Positions 11,149-23,339 of a stretch of DNA of 64,000 bases are shown one piece after another. Position 1 is the first letter of the stretch. Each line of letters opens with the position of its first letter. This DNA comes from Raphanus sativus (lineage: Eukaryota > Streptophyta > Magnoliopsida > Brassicales > Brassicaceae): NCBI RefSeq assembly GCF_000801105.2, contig NC_079519.1:13762668-13826667 (forward strand), given 5' to 3'. A program made the position numbers and the translations under genes. The notes beneath the pieces are model-generated. The model was not told the origin of the DNA, did not search any database, and saw only the letters and a list, made by a program, of their open reading frames with translations.

Positions 11149-14100
11149 ATGAACCGTACAATCACAGAGGAGGAGGAATTGCTCTCTTCTCCTTACCTCA
11201 TCCTCTTCAAATCTCTCTCACTCATTCCCTTCTTTCACTACCTCTTCTTCCTCTTCCTCGCAACCTTACTCTTCCTCTACCTGTTCCTCGAGATTCATTT
11301 TCCAAGATCAGATCCTGTTTCTCTCACCTTCAATCCCAACTCCGACTTGTGCAAGTTTATCGTCTCCAACTGTCACCTCCTTCACGGACGGTAAATCTTC
11401 TTCTTCCTCTTTATCCAATCTTTAATAATTTGGAATTAAATACATTTCTGAATTTCGCAGCTACTTTCCTACCTTCTGGCTTTCAAGCCCTCATCTTCAG
11501 ACAGCCTTTCTTAGCCTTTTCGGACACTCACCTCCTTTCTCCTATAAACGGTGAGCGCTTTTTTTTTTGCTTGTTAATGTCTTCCTTATTACATGACCAT
11601 CTCTTTTTCTGTGGTGTCAGAAATCTCTTCCAAGCAACAGATGGTGGCACTATTGCTTTGGACTGGTTAATGCATTCTGATGGTTTGTGCTGTTTTCAGA
11701 TTTTTTTTTTATTCCCTCTTAGCTTCTTTCTTTCTGCCAACCACGCGTCTGTGGTCGGTTGGTCAAAGCGTTCCGTGGATCCTAAGGGACCCGAGTTCGA
11801 ATCCGCACCACACCAGATTTCCACAGCGCCTGGCCACCGCCTGGCCACCGGGCCTTTCACATTCTCCATCACATTCTCTCTCTGGAAAATGGTTTACCAT
11901 TTTTTTTTTCTTTTTGCCTTAAGCAATTTTTTTTGTTATGCACAGTTGTGGAAGGCATATCTCAGGTGGTCAACGGCTCAACTCCAGGAAATGATAGGAC
12001 TCCAATTGCTATTGTGGTTCCAGGCCTCACTAGTGATTCTACTGCTGCTGTAACTCTTTTTTACCTTTCCTCTCTTCATTCTTCCTTAATGGCTTGCTTT
12101 TGCTTACTTGAAACCTTCTCTTTTTTCACAGTACATTAAACATCTTGCCTTTAGGCTGGCAAAGGAAGGATGGAATGTTGTTGTCAGCAACCACCGTGGT
12201 CTTGGAGGCATTTCTTTAACTGTGAGTTCTAGCTTTGGCTTCATTTTTTTTCTGTATCTAGGTAATATTTGGGGTTATGGGTATTGGTTAACTCGATTCA
12301 CTAGTTCCTCGCAAGATTCATGATCCTACTCTATCTCTATGTGACCAACAATCTTGCAATCAAGTTCCACTATTAAACATGCTGGAGGAAACATGTCATA
12401 TGCTTTACATGATTAAAACGGGTTTTAATATCCTTTTGTTTTGTTTTCCATAAGATTATCACTTGTGAGGTTGCTTCATTTAATTATACTTGTGGAAACA
12501 AGATGATTGACTGACTGAGTCTTCGAATCATTAATTAGTCTGACTGCGTCTACAATGCTGGATGGACAGAAGATCTTCGGAAAGTAATTGATCACATACA
12601 TTCTCAGTTCCCAGAGGCTCCTCTCTTTGCTGTTGGAACAAGCATCGGTGCCAACGTCCTGGTATATTGCCTCTCTATATCCTTAGTCTTGCAACGAATG
12701 GTTGTTTGTTCTTATTGGCTTAACGTTTGGGTATCCGCACTTTTATAATTGCAACCTCATTCAGGTAAAATATCTTGGGGAAGATGGCACGGATACGCCT
12801 CTTGTTGGAGCGACTGCTGTGTGCTCTCCTTGGGATCTTTTGGTCAGTAAACTGACATTGTGTGATATTGTTTCTGTTTAACATCATTATCCTTGGGTCA
12901 CTGGTTGGGTTTCTTGCTCTACCATGCCTTACTGTTTAAAATAATATTTTCTGCAGATATGTGATCGATTCATCAACCGCAAACTCGTGCAAAAACTCTA
13001 TGACAGAGTGCTTACTGTTGGTCTACAAGGCTATGCACAGCTGTATGTCTAAATATTATTATTTCTTATACCTACTTTCATCTCTCTTTAGTCTTATCTA
13101 TATTGTTCTTTGCACATGGTTGTACCTGCAGGCACCAATCCGTCATTTCTCGTATTGCCGATTGGGAAGGCATTAAGATGGTAGATTATTGATATTCTAT
13201 TTATATGACCTAATCAAGTAAATTGACTTGAAAAGATTCGTTCCTTTTTGTTTGTCTTGCTGTTTTAGTCACGTTCAGTTCGAGAGTTTGACAACTACGC
13301 CACCAGACTTGTAGCCAAATTCGAGGTACAGTTTCCTTTCATTATATATGTTTAGTATCCTCTCCTTCCACTAAGCCAGTAGAACAACATCCAATCTTTG
13401 ATGCAGACAACTGATTCATACTATAGACATTCGAGCAGTGCGCAGTTTGTGGGAAATGTCGCTGTTCCACTCCTTTGTATCAGTGCTTTGGATGATCCAG
13501 TTTGTACAAAGGAAGCTATTCCTTGGGATGAATGTAGGTAAGAGCCTCTTTGCTTTTACGCTATTAATCGGCATCATTCCTCTGGTTCTCTCTCACTTAG
13601 GGTCATCGATAAGTCTTTTTATGGACTCATTCAGATGTTTAACTAATGAGACGTCACCTCAGTAGCATTCAGAAAATAGTTAAGAGGGAACAATTAGGAT
13701 AAGGGACCTAAAGTTAACTGGATGTGAAGGTGTCATAGTATTTAAGGAATTGGGTTTTAGCTCTAGAAGCCATTCGGTTGCTTGTGTAATGAAACTTATG
13801 TTCCAAGATCTCAACTTTGGCAGGGGAAACAAAAACATAGTTCTGGCAACCACAACTCATGGTGGTCATCTTGCTTATTATGAAGGAATTACAGCAACAA
13901 GCATGTGGTAATCATCTCACACTCTATCCACAAAGACTTCTTTTCCTTAGGAGGGAAGATGAAATGTGTAAAACTGTTATGTATAGGTGGGTTAGGGCTG
14001 TGCAAGAATATTTTGAAGTGCTTCTCTCCAGCCCCTATGCAGACCGAAAACAAAAGGTACATGGGAATATACTTTTTTAGTCCATTAGCATGACATGATC

Positions 14101-14515
14101 CACTCTCAGCCTCTTTCAAGATATTCATCATATTATATTTCAGACGCAGATCATCCCGGATCCATTGGAATCTTCTTCGATTGATCAGGGACCATATATT
14201 GTGGAAACAGGAGAAGATGGGATGGTTGCTGCTGCTGCAGCAGCAAGTGAAGTGGAGACAACAAGAGCTAATGCAGAAGAAGAGAATAAAGCTCCAATTG
14301 AAAATACAAGATATCATCTACACAGAGACAACAATCGTCAGGGTTATAACAGTTTAATCGGTCCTTTGATGAATAGAGTGGATCAGCTTTCAAGATACAG
14401 CAGGAAATCCGTATGGCTATTAGCTTACATTGCTATAGTCACGACATGGCCACTTCTAGGACCTGCGCTTTTGTTATCAATCAAGAAGAGATTCAGAAGG
14501 CTCATAAAAAATTAG
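11149..14515 (+). CDS. Alpha/beta hydrolase, EMB8/YheT-like membrane protein (14 exons)
   Basis: Exons: 11149-11390, 11461-11550, 11621-11682, 11946-12049, 12132-12221, 12539-12661, 12765-12842, 12957-13042, 13132-13180, 13269-13325, 13407-13537, 13824-13907, 13987-14056, 14144-14515. All introns are GT-AG. The joined frame is open for 545 residues. The N terminus has a hydrophobic anchor (residues about 15-50). The fold follows the AB-hydrolase-4 family: PIAIVVPGLTSDS oxyanion region, GWNVVVSNHRGLGG, nucleophile elbow VGTSIGANVL (G-T-S-I-G), acid ISALDDPVC, and histidine TTHGGHLAYYEG, so the Ser-Asp-His triad is complete. A C-terminal extension ends in a second membrane segment (SVWLLAYIAIVTTWPLLGPA). 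The substrate is unknown; relatives are esterase/lipase-like. The start is the first ATG in the exon-1 frame. A hAT element ends 123 bp upstream of it, so the promoter has been displaced or replaced. Confidence 0.9.
11731..11860 (+). mobile_element. tRNA-derived SINE-like insertion in intron 3
   Basis: Within intron 3 of the hydrolase, 'ggttggtcaaagcg' (about 11757-11770) resembles a pol III box A. 'gagttcgaatccg' (about 11793-11805) is a strong box B, with tRNA-like spacing between them. A G+C-rich tail with a doubled 'cgcctggccac' word and pyrimidine-rich DNA follow. Exact ends and target duplications could not be fixed. Confidence 0.6.
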
Positions 14516-15020
14516 AATCATAAGAAAATCCATGACTGTATTTCATTGTAATCTACTTGATACATAAGGCTGCAATAAGCCATTTGTCATTAATACTATA
14601 CAGAACTCTTACAGGACTTTCTACCTCAGAAGTAAAAACTTCATTATCATTCCAAAATGGTTAGATCAAAAGGGAGAAGCAAAATAAGCTCTTTCTTTTA
14701 CCTCTTCATTACTTATCACTTGTGCACTCACCTTTGCTTCCGCTTCCTCCATCATTTTCTTCCTTTCTGCTTTCTTCTTCTACCATGCCTCGTCTTGGTT
14801 CTTCCTCTGCTGCCTACCACTCTCAATTTTGCTTCGTACCTTCACCAAATCAAACAAAACTTAACTCAGCTTTTCAATGCTTTTAAGTCTAGCCTAGGCT
14901 ATAAATTAATTACTAAAATATTATTTTAATTCTTTTATTAAATATGTATATAATGATTAAATTTTAAAACAATAACAAATAACAAGTTAGTTAAATACTT
15001 AAATATAAAGTTACAATTCT
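14516..15020. other. 3' flank of the hydrolase gene, then A+T-rich spacer
   Basis: 14516-14640 is the likely 3' untranslated region and polyadenylation zone. 14650-14850 is a less A+T-rich stretch that read on the minus strand is Lys/Glu-rich. I could not assign it to a family. From 14890 to the LINE poly(A) end at about 15021 there is only A+T-rich DNA. Confidence 0.35.
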
Positions 15021-15480
15021 TTTTTTTTGTCATCTATTTAAAATAGACTCTATGAAAACTCTGTAAACCGCTCTCGTATTTCTGCATCCATATGAACAAC
15101 GAAAGACGTTTGCTTCCTAATACTTTTTGCTAGACTGTCCGCCTTGATATTTAGCGTTCTTGGTATATGAATGATTTTCGAGTGGGTGAAACTCTCTTGA
15201 AGAATTTTGATGTCGTCCTAATAGTTTGCAAATGCTGGTCATTCTTCTCGTGCAAAAACCATCTTCACCAATTGAATACAATCCGTCGCAAAACTAATAT
15301 GATATTGACATAAGTTCCTCATACTTTCCATTGCCCATATTATAGCTTACATTTTCAAGTGTAACGGTGAAATGTTTGCTCTCATATTCCTTACTCCCAT
15401 TAATCGCTCGAAACCTTGTACTGTACTGTACCAGTCCTTGTTCGGAAACTCGCTAGATGTTATGCGTGTGGCACATACGG
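15021..15480 (-). pseudogene. LINE 3' end: RNase H domain and poly(A), copy A
   Basis: On the minus strand the sequence reads as the C-terminal RNase H-like domain of a plant L1-type element: AIIWAMESMRNLCQYHISFA, then IHIPRTLNIKADSLAKSIRK and SFVVHMDAE. It is followed by a short untranslated piece and an A-run (T run at about 15021-15031 on the plus strand) marking the true 3' end. Frames are broken. The same LINE's reverse transcriptase piece lies at 17530-18560, separated by a hAT pseudogene. Confidence 0.75.
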
Positions 15481-15879
15481 GTCTAACGACATTGAAAAAT
15501 CAGAAGAATATCGGGATTATACGGAGATGAATTTTTTATACTTTAATATGTATAATACCACATTTTATATGTATAATACAAAAAAATCTGTATAATACAT
15601 GTTTATAAAAGACACATTATTAATACTAAAAGTCATAGATCTATAAATAATTAAATACATACCAATTAGATAACAAAATGTAATTGTACTTCTTTTAATC
15701 CATATCCATTTCAAAATATAATCCAATTACAAGAGACACAAAAATTATATTGTTTTGATTTTAAGAACAACCAAAAGAAATTCAGAATTGCACTTTCAAT
15801 CCTCTGTTCTTCAATAATCAAACAAATATATTGGCTCGATCTTGTAGTGGAGTTCATGTGTTAGAAGTTACAGTCTCAT

Positions 15880-17500
15880 ACTTTCCTAAAAGTACAAAAA
15901 AATGAGACATTTAAAATATGAGTTAGAAAAGCTAAAGATAGAGAAGAAATCAAGTTTTACTCTATTACTGAAGAAGCTGAGAATCATGAAAGATATGATC
16001 TTCTTGGAAGACATCAGGTTCAAACTCCATGTCCATAATATCTTCATCTTCTGATTCAAAATCATCATCATACAAATCTCTTACTCTTGGGGCTGGGGTA
16101 AGCACAAAACTAACATCACTTTCCATTACTTCTGCATATTCCACAAGCCAATCTCCAACAGTGTCTTCATTACCGTCATCATCGTAGATGACATCAACAT
16201 TGTTTTCTCTTATCTTTTTGTGTTGTTAAACAATCTTGCATTGAATTGGACATAAACTAGACTGTTTAGCCTATTCACATCTAGCCTATTTCTTTTCTTT
16301 GTGTGTATCTACAACAACAAAAGTGACATTTTATTTGAATATACTATCAGTCTAGAAACATATTGTAAAGAAGTAACTAATACACTAACCGCTTCAAAGC
16401 TGCTCTAGTTTCTTTAATAACCAGAGGAACTAGATGTCAGAGCAGTGATCCTTGTTGCTAACTTCTGCAGATGTGGTGTACTACATCCAAATATAGACCA
16501 CCAACTTCCTGAGGTTAAAGAAGTTGAAGGAGAGATAATCAAAGTCATATTATGTAAAATATTATTTTGAAATGAAGATAGTAAAACGTAAAACAAACAT
16601 GGGTCAAAGTTTTCCTTCTTCTTCTCACAGCCTGTTATTGCCAAGTTTCTATCAAAAAGAGCCATTTATGTTCTTGTATAAATTAACTTCATGATTGACA
16701 ACTGAATCTTATTTTTCAAAATCACCATGATAGAATGTCCCTACACACATGATGAATCCATCCATAACCTCCAAGTTACACTGAATATTGGGGTCTTTGT
16801 AGAAGTAGAATAAATGGAGGAATTAAGCAGCCATATGCAAAGGAGAATCCAACTTACCTTTCATCTTCTCGTCAATGATCTTAAAGATAGGCTGATAGTT
16901 CTTCTCCAAATAGTCAGTAGCTTCTTTGATAGAATTCTTAGCCACTAAGAACTCACCATAAATGGTCAGCTGATATTGTGTAGGAGGTACCCACCCAGAT
17001 ACAAACTGCCCTAAGGCTTCACAAAATAACCTAAACGACTCATTGTCAAAGGCATTAAATGGGATATTCGACTAATAGATCCATCAGGCATAATATTGGT
17101 GGATAACATGTGTCTTCTCCTTTGAAATAACATCATGGAGATTAAGTTGTTGTGTCTTTGCAGCAATTGACACTTCAGGATGAATGAGCCTCACAAACTG
17201 ATCAATAGGACCTTGGAAGTGGGGATTTTAAGAGTTCCAAACTCTTTTGTTAGTTCTTCAATGACAGTGTCCTTGCTTATATCAACCTCTGCCCTTTAAA
17301 GCTTCCTCATGTTTCCTCTTCATACTTTTCTTGTTCTTAGTTTCAGCTAAAGCATTTTTACACTTTTCTTGATCTCCTTTGGTTGACTTTGGACAAGCTG
17401 CAACATTTCCTTTCAAATGACCAATATGCTCATTCATTCTGAATATACCACCAGAGAACTCTTTTCCACACAATAAACATCTAACTTTGTCAGGAAATTG
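15880..17500 (-). pseudogene. hAT transposase pseudogene, copy A
   Basis: Minus-strand pieces in order: a BED-type zinc finger (MCGKEFSGGIFRMNEHIGHL, 17473 leftwards), a DUF659-like region (SIAAKTQQLNLHDVISKEKT; ESFRLFCEALGQFVSGWVPP), then the C-terminal dimerisation region (SGSWWSIFGCSTPHLQKLAT) and an acidic tail (DWLVEYAEVMESG). Frames are interrupted by stops and frameshifts. Unlike copy B, a base is missing in the run after 'ctttttgtg' (about 16220). It interrupts the LINE pieces on either side. Confidence 0.75.
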
Positions 17501-17529
17501 TACTTATATAGAAGATCATGATCCTACCC

Positions 17530-18560
17530 GTTTGATTAGTCATTTGTTAACCAAAGATCTAGCGGAAACAATACTGTCATATGTAGGACGGAGAGTATGA
17601 ACGGATCGGTTCTAAGGGTGAGGTATTTCTGAAATACTATCCTTTAAAAACTCGAGAAAATAAACAATTCAGTTTCTTGATCAAACGCCAAAATATTTTC
17701 CCTAACATTGCTGTGTTAAAATCCGAGATATCCTTAAAATCCAAACCTCCTTCGTCTTTATCGATATCGAGTTTGTCCAAGGATTGTTAATGCATACCTC
17801 TTGTATTTCCCTCTGGACTCCACCAAGAATTTGCCACAGCACTTGTCAGTTTGGAGGTCACTATCTTTGGGATCTGATAGTAGGACATGACGTGATTTAG
17901 TAGAACTGTAACTACCGATTTAATTATCACCTCTTTCTCTCCATTATAAAAAAAAAAAAAAAGTCCAACCATTTACTCTGTTGTTTAGGTGTTCCTGGAC
18001 AAAACCAAAAACTTGAGTCTTTGATCCACCCAAACTTTCAGGCAGTCTCAGATATGATCTCATCCCCCCTATATTCTGAATACCTAGAAAGTCCCAAAGC
18101 TCCTGTTGGGGTGGTTATTCAATCTTAAAACCAAATTGAATTAAGGATTTTTGGAAATTTATCAACTGTCTAGACACTACCTCATATTCTTTTAGAATTC
18201 TAAGAATAGTATGCATTCTTCCTTATTTGTCTTACAAAAAATAAACTATCATCTGCAAAAGCATATATGTGTGAAATTGATGGACAAACTCGTGCAACCT
18301 TCATTCCTGTAAGTTATTTTTGTCTCTCTGACTTTTTTTATGTTCGCAATTAGCGCTTCCGTGCATATAATAAATAAGTATGGAGACAGAGGATTCTCTT
18401 GACATAAACCTCGTTGGGGAATTATACTCCCTCATGAGTGTCTGTTTATAAGTACTCTATATTGCATAGAGGAAATACATTCCATCATCAGCTGAATCCA
18501 TGAGGATTGAAACTCATCTTGTGCACTAAAGCCTGAATAAAACCCCAATATATGATAAGA
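17530..18560 (-). pseudogene. LINE reverse transcriptase fragment, copy A
   Basis: Minus-strand frames show the LINE RT thumb and downstream region: GLCQENPLSPYLFIMCTEAL, IKSVVTVLLNHVMSYYQIPK, and DEGGLDFKDISDFNTAMLGK. Stops and frameshifts interrupt it. It is the 5'-ward part of the element whose 3' end is at 15021. Confidence 0.7.
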
Positions 18561-19040
18561 TAAAAACAAACATTAAGAACACATAACTAATATCATTTTT
18601 TTCTAAAACACAAACTTACACATAGTATAAAAAAGTTTTTGACATAAAATACACTTTTACAAAAGAGCTAATTTGGTCAAAAACAAAGAAAGATTGGGAA
18701 ATTAGGGAAGTGCCAATAACAGTAAAACATAAGTGCACGTGTATTAGATTGTTGATGATTAAAGACGATAATAGCCTTGTTAATTTGATTGAACATCTGA
18801 CACAATAGATCTTAGATAATTTGTTTGAGATTTTATTAGATTTGATAATCTTTTAAAGATTTTTTATTTATTTAAACATACAAAAAAATAAATCATTTCA
18901 AAAATAATTATCTTCATATCTCTCTTTTATGTGGTATTCTTCTTCTTTTATCTCAGTCTTTTACTTTAAATTTTTTTTCGTCTTCCTAAAGAATACATAA
19001 ATCCAAGAAGATGTGTTTCATCATCATAACTTCGTATTTT

Positions 19041-20120
19041 TCACTTAATAGTAAAGTTATTATGTATGTTTTAGCCAGATAGTTTTCACATTGGCTGTCA
19101 TCTGTAAATATTAACCGGACAATTGATTTGATCCTATATTGCGGGTACGTCTAATGCTTAAACAATGTCAAACAGAAAGAGCGGACACATCTAAACCCTA
19201 AACACAAAATGTTAAACCCTAAACCCAATAGGAACTCCGGAACCCAGAGGATAAAGAGTAAACACTAAAATCTTAACCAAACATATTATTTTATTAAAAA
19301 TAAAAAATAATATACCCTAAACCATATACTCTTATTAACAACTGTACCCTAACAGCTGGACATCAGTTTAAACAAGTTATACAAAAAAATATTTATTAAA
19401 CAATCAGGTATTTTCATAACCGGCTAATCTCGCCATTTACACTTAGCGGTAAAGTTATTATGTATACTTTAGCCGGATAATTTTCGTATTAGCTGTCACC
19501 TGTAAATATTAACTGGGCAATTGGTTTGACCCTATATTGCGGGTACGTCTAATGCTTCAACAATGTCAAGCAAAAAGATTGTACACATCTAAACCCTAAA
19601 CCTAAACCCTAAACATAAAAAACCCAAAATCTAATAGGGACCCCGGAACCCAAAGGATAAAGAGTAAACACTAAAATCTTAATCTTTACCCCCGTAAACA
19701 TATTAATTGATTAAAATGCTAATGCAAATATTATCCAGGTAATTGGTTGACTTTATATTGCGGGTACGTCTAATGCTTCAATAATGTCAAGCATAAATAG
19801 TGTACATATCTAAACCCTAAACGTAAACCCTAAACATAAAATGCTAAACCCTAAACCCAACAGGGATTCCGGAACCCAAAAGGTAAAAATTAAATACTAA
19901 AATCTTAATCCTTACCCCGTAAATATATTACTTGATTAAAATATAAATTATTATATCTTAAACCATATACTCTTATTCACAACCATATCCTAAGAGTTGA
20001 ACGTCAGTGTAAACAAGTGATACAGAAAATTTTTTATTAAACAGTCAAGTATTTTCATAACCGGCTAACCTCACATTTTTCACTTAGCGGTAAAGTTATT
20101 AAGTATGTTAGGTTGTTTAA
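19041..20120 (+). repeat. Telomere-motif sub-repeats, copy A
   Basis: A monomer beginning around 'ggtaaagttattatgtat' and containing 'gcgggtacgtctaatgctt', 'aatgtcaa(a/g)ca', several 'taaaccctaaac' words and 'ccggaaccca' occurs about three times (near 19045, 19445 and a truncated one near 19723), closing near 20087. Monomers are about 280-400 bp. Confidence 0.8.
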
Positions 20121-20900
20121 TTTTTTTGTTACACGTGTAACTTGTTTGATAGCTTGTTAACCGTAATTAAAACCAAACTTTTGAATATAACAATTTCAGT
20201 ATGCTACTTGTCGTAGCATTTTTCCTCTTTTCAATGAACTTCATTACTTTATTTGTGTATGTCACAAGATCACAACAATGGCATGAAAAAAAATTATGAA
20301 TATGTTTAGTTATATGTGTTTGTATATACATGTCAAATTGTTGGACATCTAATATAATATTTACATATTTAATAAATGAGTTATATGAGATTAAAATTGG
20401 ATTGGTTGATAAAATCAAATTGTTATACCGCTAATATAATATTTACATGGTTAATAAACAAGATCTTTACGTCAAAACAAAGAAAAACATGTACTTTTAA
20501 TAAGATTGTGAATTAACATGTAAGTATCATATATATATATATATATACACAGAGATATCGCTGGAGAGTTTCAATGGAAACTCAGCATCGTCGAAGAGAT
20601 TCAGCGGACATGCAATGGCGGAGAGTTTCACCGGAGATGCATAGGTGGAGAGCTTGACCGGAGATACAGAGACCGAGAGATCCAAGCTTCTTTCATCACC
20701 TTGAACAATTCTTTGAGTCTCTCTTCAAGCTCTTCCATGGCTGCCTCAACTTTTTTGGATATAACTAATGAACATTAACTCCATTTACTTACTCCCACTA
20801 ATTTGTTTATGCTTTTCTTGATATTTCTTTATTATTGAAATAACCACATAGTAGACGTAAGTGACTGGATTCAGTGTCATAACAATCTCCATACATTTAG

Positions 20901-21295
20901 CCATATGAACAACGAAATACGTTTGCTTCCTAATACTTTTTGCTAGACTATCCGCCTTGATATTTAGCGTTCTTGGTATATGAATGATTTTCGAGTGGGT
21001 GAAACTCTCTTGAAGAATTTTGATGTCGTCCTAATAGTTTGCAAATGCTGCTAACTCTTCTCGTGCAAAAACCATCTTCACCAATTGAATACAATCCGTC
21101 GCAAAACTAACATGATATTGACATAAGTTCCTCATACTTTCCATTGCCCATATTATAGCTTACATTTTCAAGTGTAATGGTGAAATGTTTGCTCTCATAT
21201 TCCTTACTCCCATTAATCGCTCGAAACCTTGTACTGTACTGTACCAGTCCTTGTTCGGAAACTCGCTAGGTGTTATGCGTGGAGCACATACGGGC
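20901..21295 (-). pseudogene. LINE RNase H fragment, copy B
   Basis: Same coding remnant as in copy A, but truncated at the unit border so that the last few codons and the poly(A) tail are absent. Flanked at the right by the hAT pseudogene of copy B. Confidence 0.7.
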
Positions 21296-21699
21296 CTAAC
21301 GACATTGAAAAATCAGAAGAATATCAGGGATTACACGGAGATGAATTTTTTATACTTTAATATGTATAATACCACATTTTATATGTATAATACAAAAAAA
21401 TCTGTATAATACATGTTTATAAAAGACACATTATTAATACTAAAAGTCATAGATCTATAAATAATTAAATACATATCAATTAGATAACAAAATGTAATTG
21501 TACTTCTTTTATTCCACATCCATTACAAAATATAATCCAATTACAAGAGATACAAAAATTATATTGTTTTGATTTTAAGAATAACCAAAAGAAATTCAGA
21601 TTTGCACTTTCAATCCTCTGTTCTTCAATAATCAAACAAATATATTGGCTCGATCTTGTAGTGGAGTTCATGTCTTAGAAGTTACAGCCTCATACTTTC

Positions 21700-23310
21700 C
21701 TAAAAGTACAAAAAATGAGACATTTAAAATATGAGTTAGAAAAGCTAAAGACAGAGAAGAAATCAAGTTTTATTCTATTACTGAAGAAGCTGGGAATCAT
21801 GAAAGACATGATCTTCTTGGAAGACATCAGGTTCAAACTCCATGTCCATAATATCTTCATCTTCTGATCCAAAATCATCATCATACAAATCTCTTACTCT
21901 TGGGGCTGGGGTAAGCACAAAACTAACACCACTTTCCATTACTTCTGCATATTCCACAAGCCAATCTCCAACAGTGTCTTCATTACCGTCATCATCGTAG
22001 ATGACATCAACATTGTTTTCTCTTATCTTTTTGTGCTTGTTAAACAATCTTGCATTGAATTGGACATAAACTAGACTGTTTAGCCTATTCACATCTAGCC
22101 TATTTCTTTTCTTTGTGTGTATCTACAACAACAAAAGTGACATTTTATTTGAATATACTATCAGTCTAGAAACATATTGTAAAGAAGTAACTAATACACT
22201 AACCGCTTCAAAGCTGCTCTAGTTTCTTTAATAACCAGAAGAACTAGATGTCAGAGCAAGGATCCTTGTTGCTAACTTCTGCAGATGTGGTGTACTACAT
22301 CCAAATATAGACCACCAATTTCCTGAGGTTAAAGAAGTTGAAGGAGAGATAATCAAAGTCATACTATGTAAAATATTATTTTTAAATGAAGATAGTAAAA
22401 CGTAAAACAAACATGGGTCAAAGTTTTCCTTCTTCTTCTCACAGCCTGTTATTGCCAAGTTTCTATCAAAAGAGCCATTTCTGTTCTTGTATAGATTAAC
22501 TTCATGATTGACAACTGAATCTTATTTTTCAAAATCACCATGATAGAATGTCCCTACACACATGATGAATCCGTCCATAACCTCCAAGTTACACTGAATA
22601 TTGGGGTCTTTGTAGAAGTAAAATAAATTGAGGAATTAAGCAGCCATATGCAAAGGTGAATCCAACTTACCTTTCATCTTCTCGTCAATGATCTTAAAGA
22701 TAGGCTGATAGTTCTTCTCCAAATGGTCAGTAGCTTCTTTGATAGAATTCTTAGCCACTAAGAACTCACCATAAATGGTCAGCTGATATTGTGTAGGAGG
22801 TACCCACCCAGATACAAACTGCCCTAAGGCTTCACAAAATAACCTAAACGACTCATTGTCAAAGGAATTAAATGGGATATTCGACTAATAGATCCATCGG
22901 GCATAATATTGGTGGATAACATGTGTCTTCTCCTTTGAAATAACATCATGGAGATTATGTTGTCGTGTCTATGCAGCAATTGACACTTCAGGATGAATGG
23001 GCCTCACAAACTGATCAATAGGACCTTGGAAGTGGGGATTTTAAGAGTTCCAAGCTCTTTTGTTAGTTCTTCAATGACAGTGTCCTTGCTTATATCAACC
23101 TCTGCCCTCAAAGCTTCCTCATGTTTCCTCTTCATACTTTTCTTGTTCTTAGTTTCAGCTAAAGCCTTTTTACACTTTTCTTGATCTCCTTTGGTTGACT
23201 TTGGACAAGCTGCAACATTTCCTTTCAAATGACCAATATGCTCATTCATTCTGAATATACCACCAGAGAACTCTTTTCCACACAATAAACATCTAACTTT
23301 GTCAGGAAAT
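21700..23310 (-). pseudogene. hAT transposase pseudogene, copy B
   Basis: Same order as copy A: BED zinc finger at 23285-23004 (MCGKEFSGGIFRMNEHIGHL), DUF659-like middle, dimerisation region (22458-22228, NWWSIFGCSTPHLQKLATRI) and the C-terminal exon 22092-21778 (MNRLNSLVYVQFNARLFNKH, then an acidic tail ending DSQLLQ). A frameshift near 23035 separates the zinc-finger exon from the segment starting GPIDQFVRLIHPEVS. The last exon is open in this copy and closed in copy A. Confidence 0.78.
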
Positions 23311-23339
23311 TGTACATATATAGAAGACTATGATCCTAC

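Larger units (their letters stand above)
15088..20891 (+). repeat. Tandem segmental duplication, copy A (about 5.8 kb)
   Basis: From 'ccatatgaacaacgaaa' to 'cataacaatctcca' this block is repeated in the same order and orientation at 20901-26694. Matching landmarks are offset by 5.81 kb throughout (for example 15541 versus 21355, and 20165 versus about 25978), with only scattered substitutions and small indels by eye. Copy A keeps the LINE 3' end to its left, so its left border is the ancestral one. Confidence 0.95.

Noticed and set aside
11750..11810. A functional tRNA gene
   Set aside because: Only box A- and box B-like words are present; no full cloverleaf or acceptor stem could be built, so a SINE is the better reading.
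14650..14930. Possible small coding exon
   Set aside because: Open on both strands with low-complexity composition and no recognisable family or splice partners.
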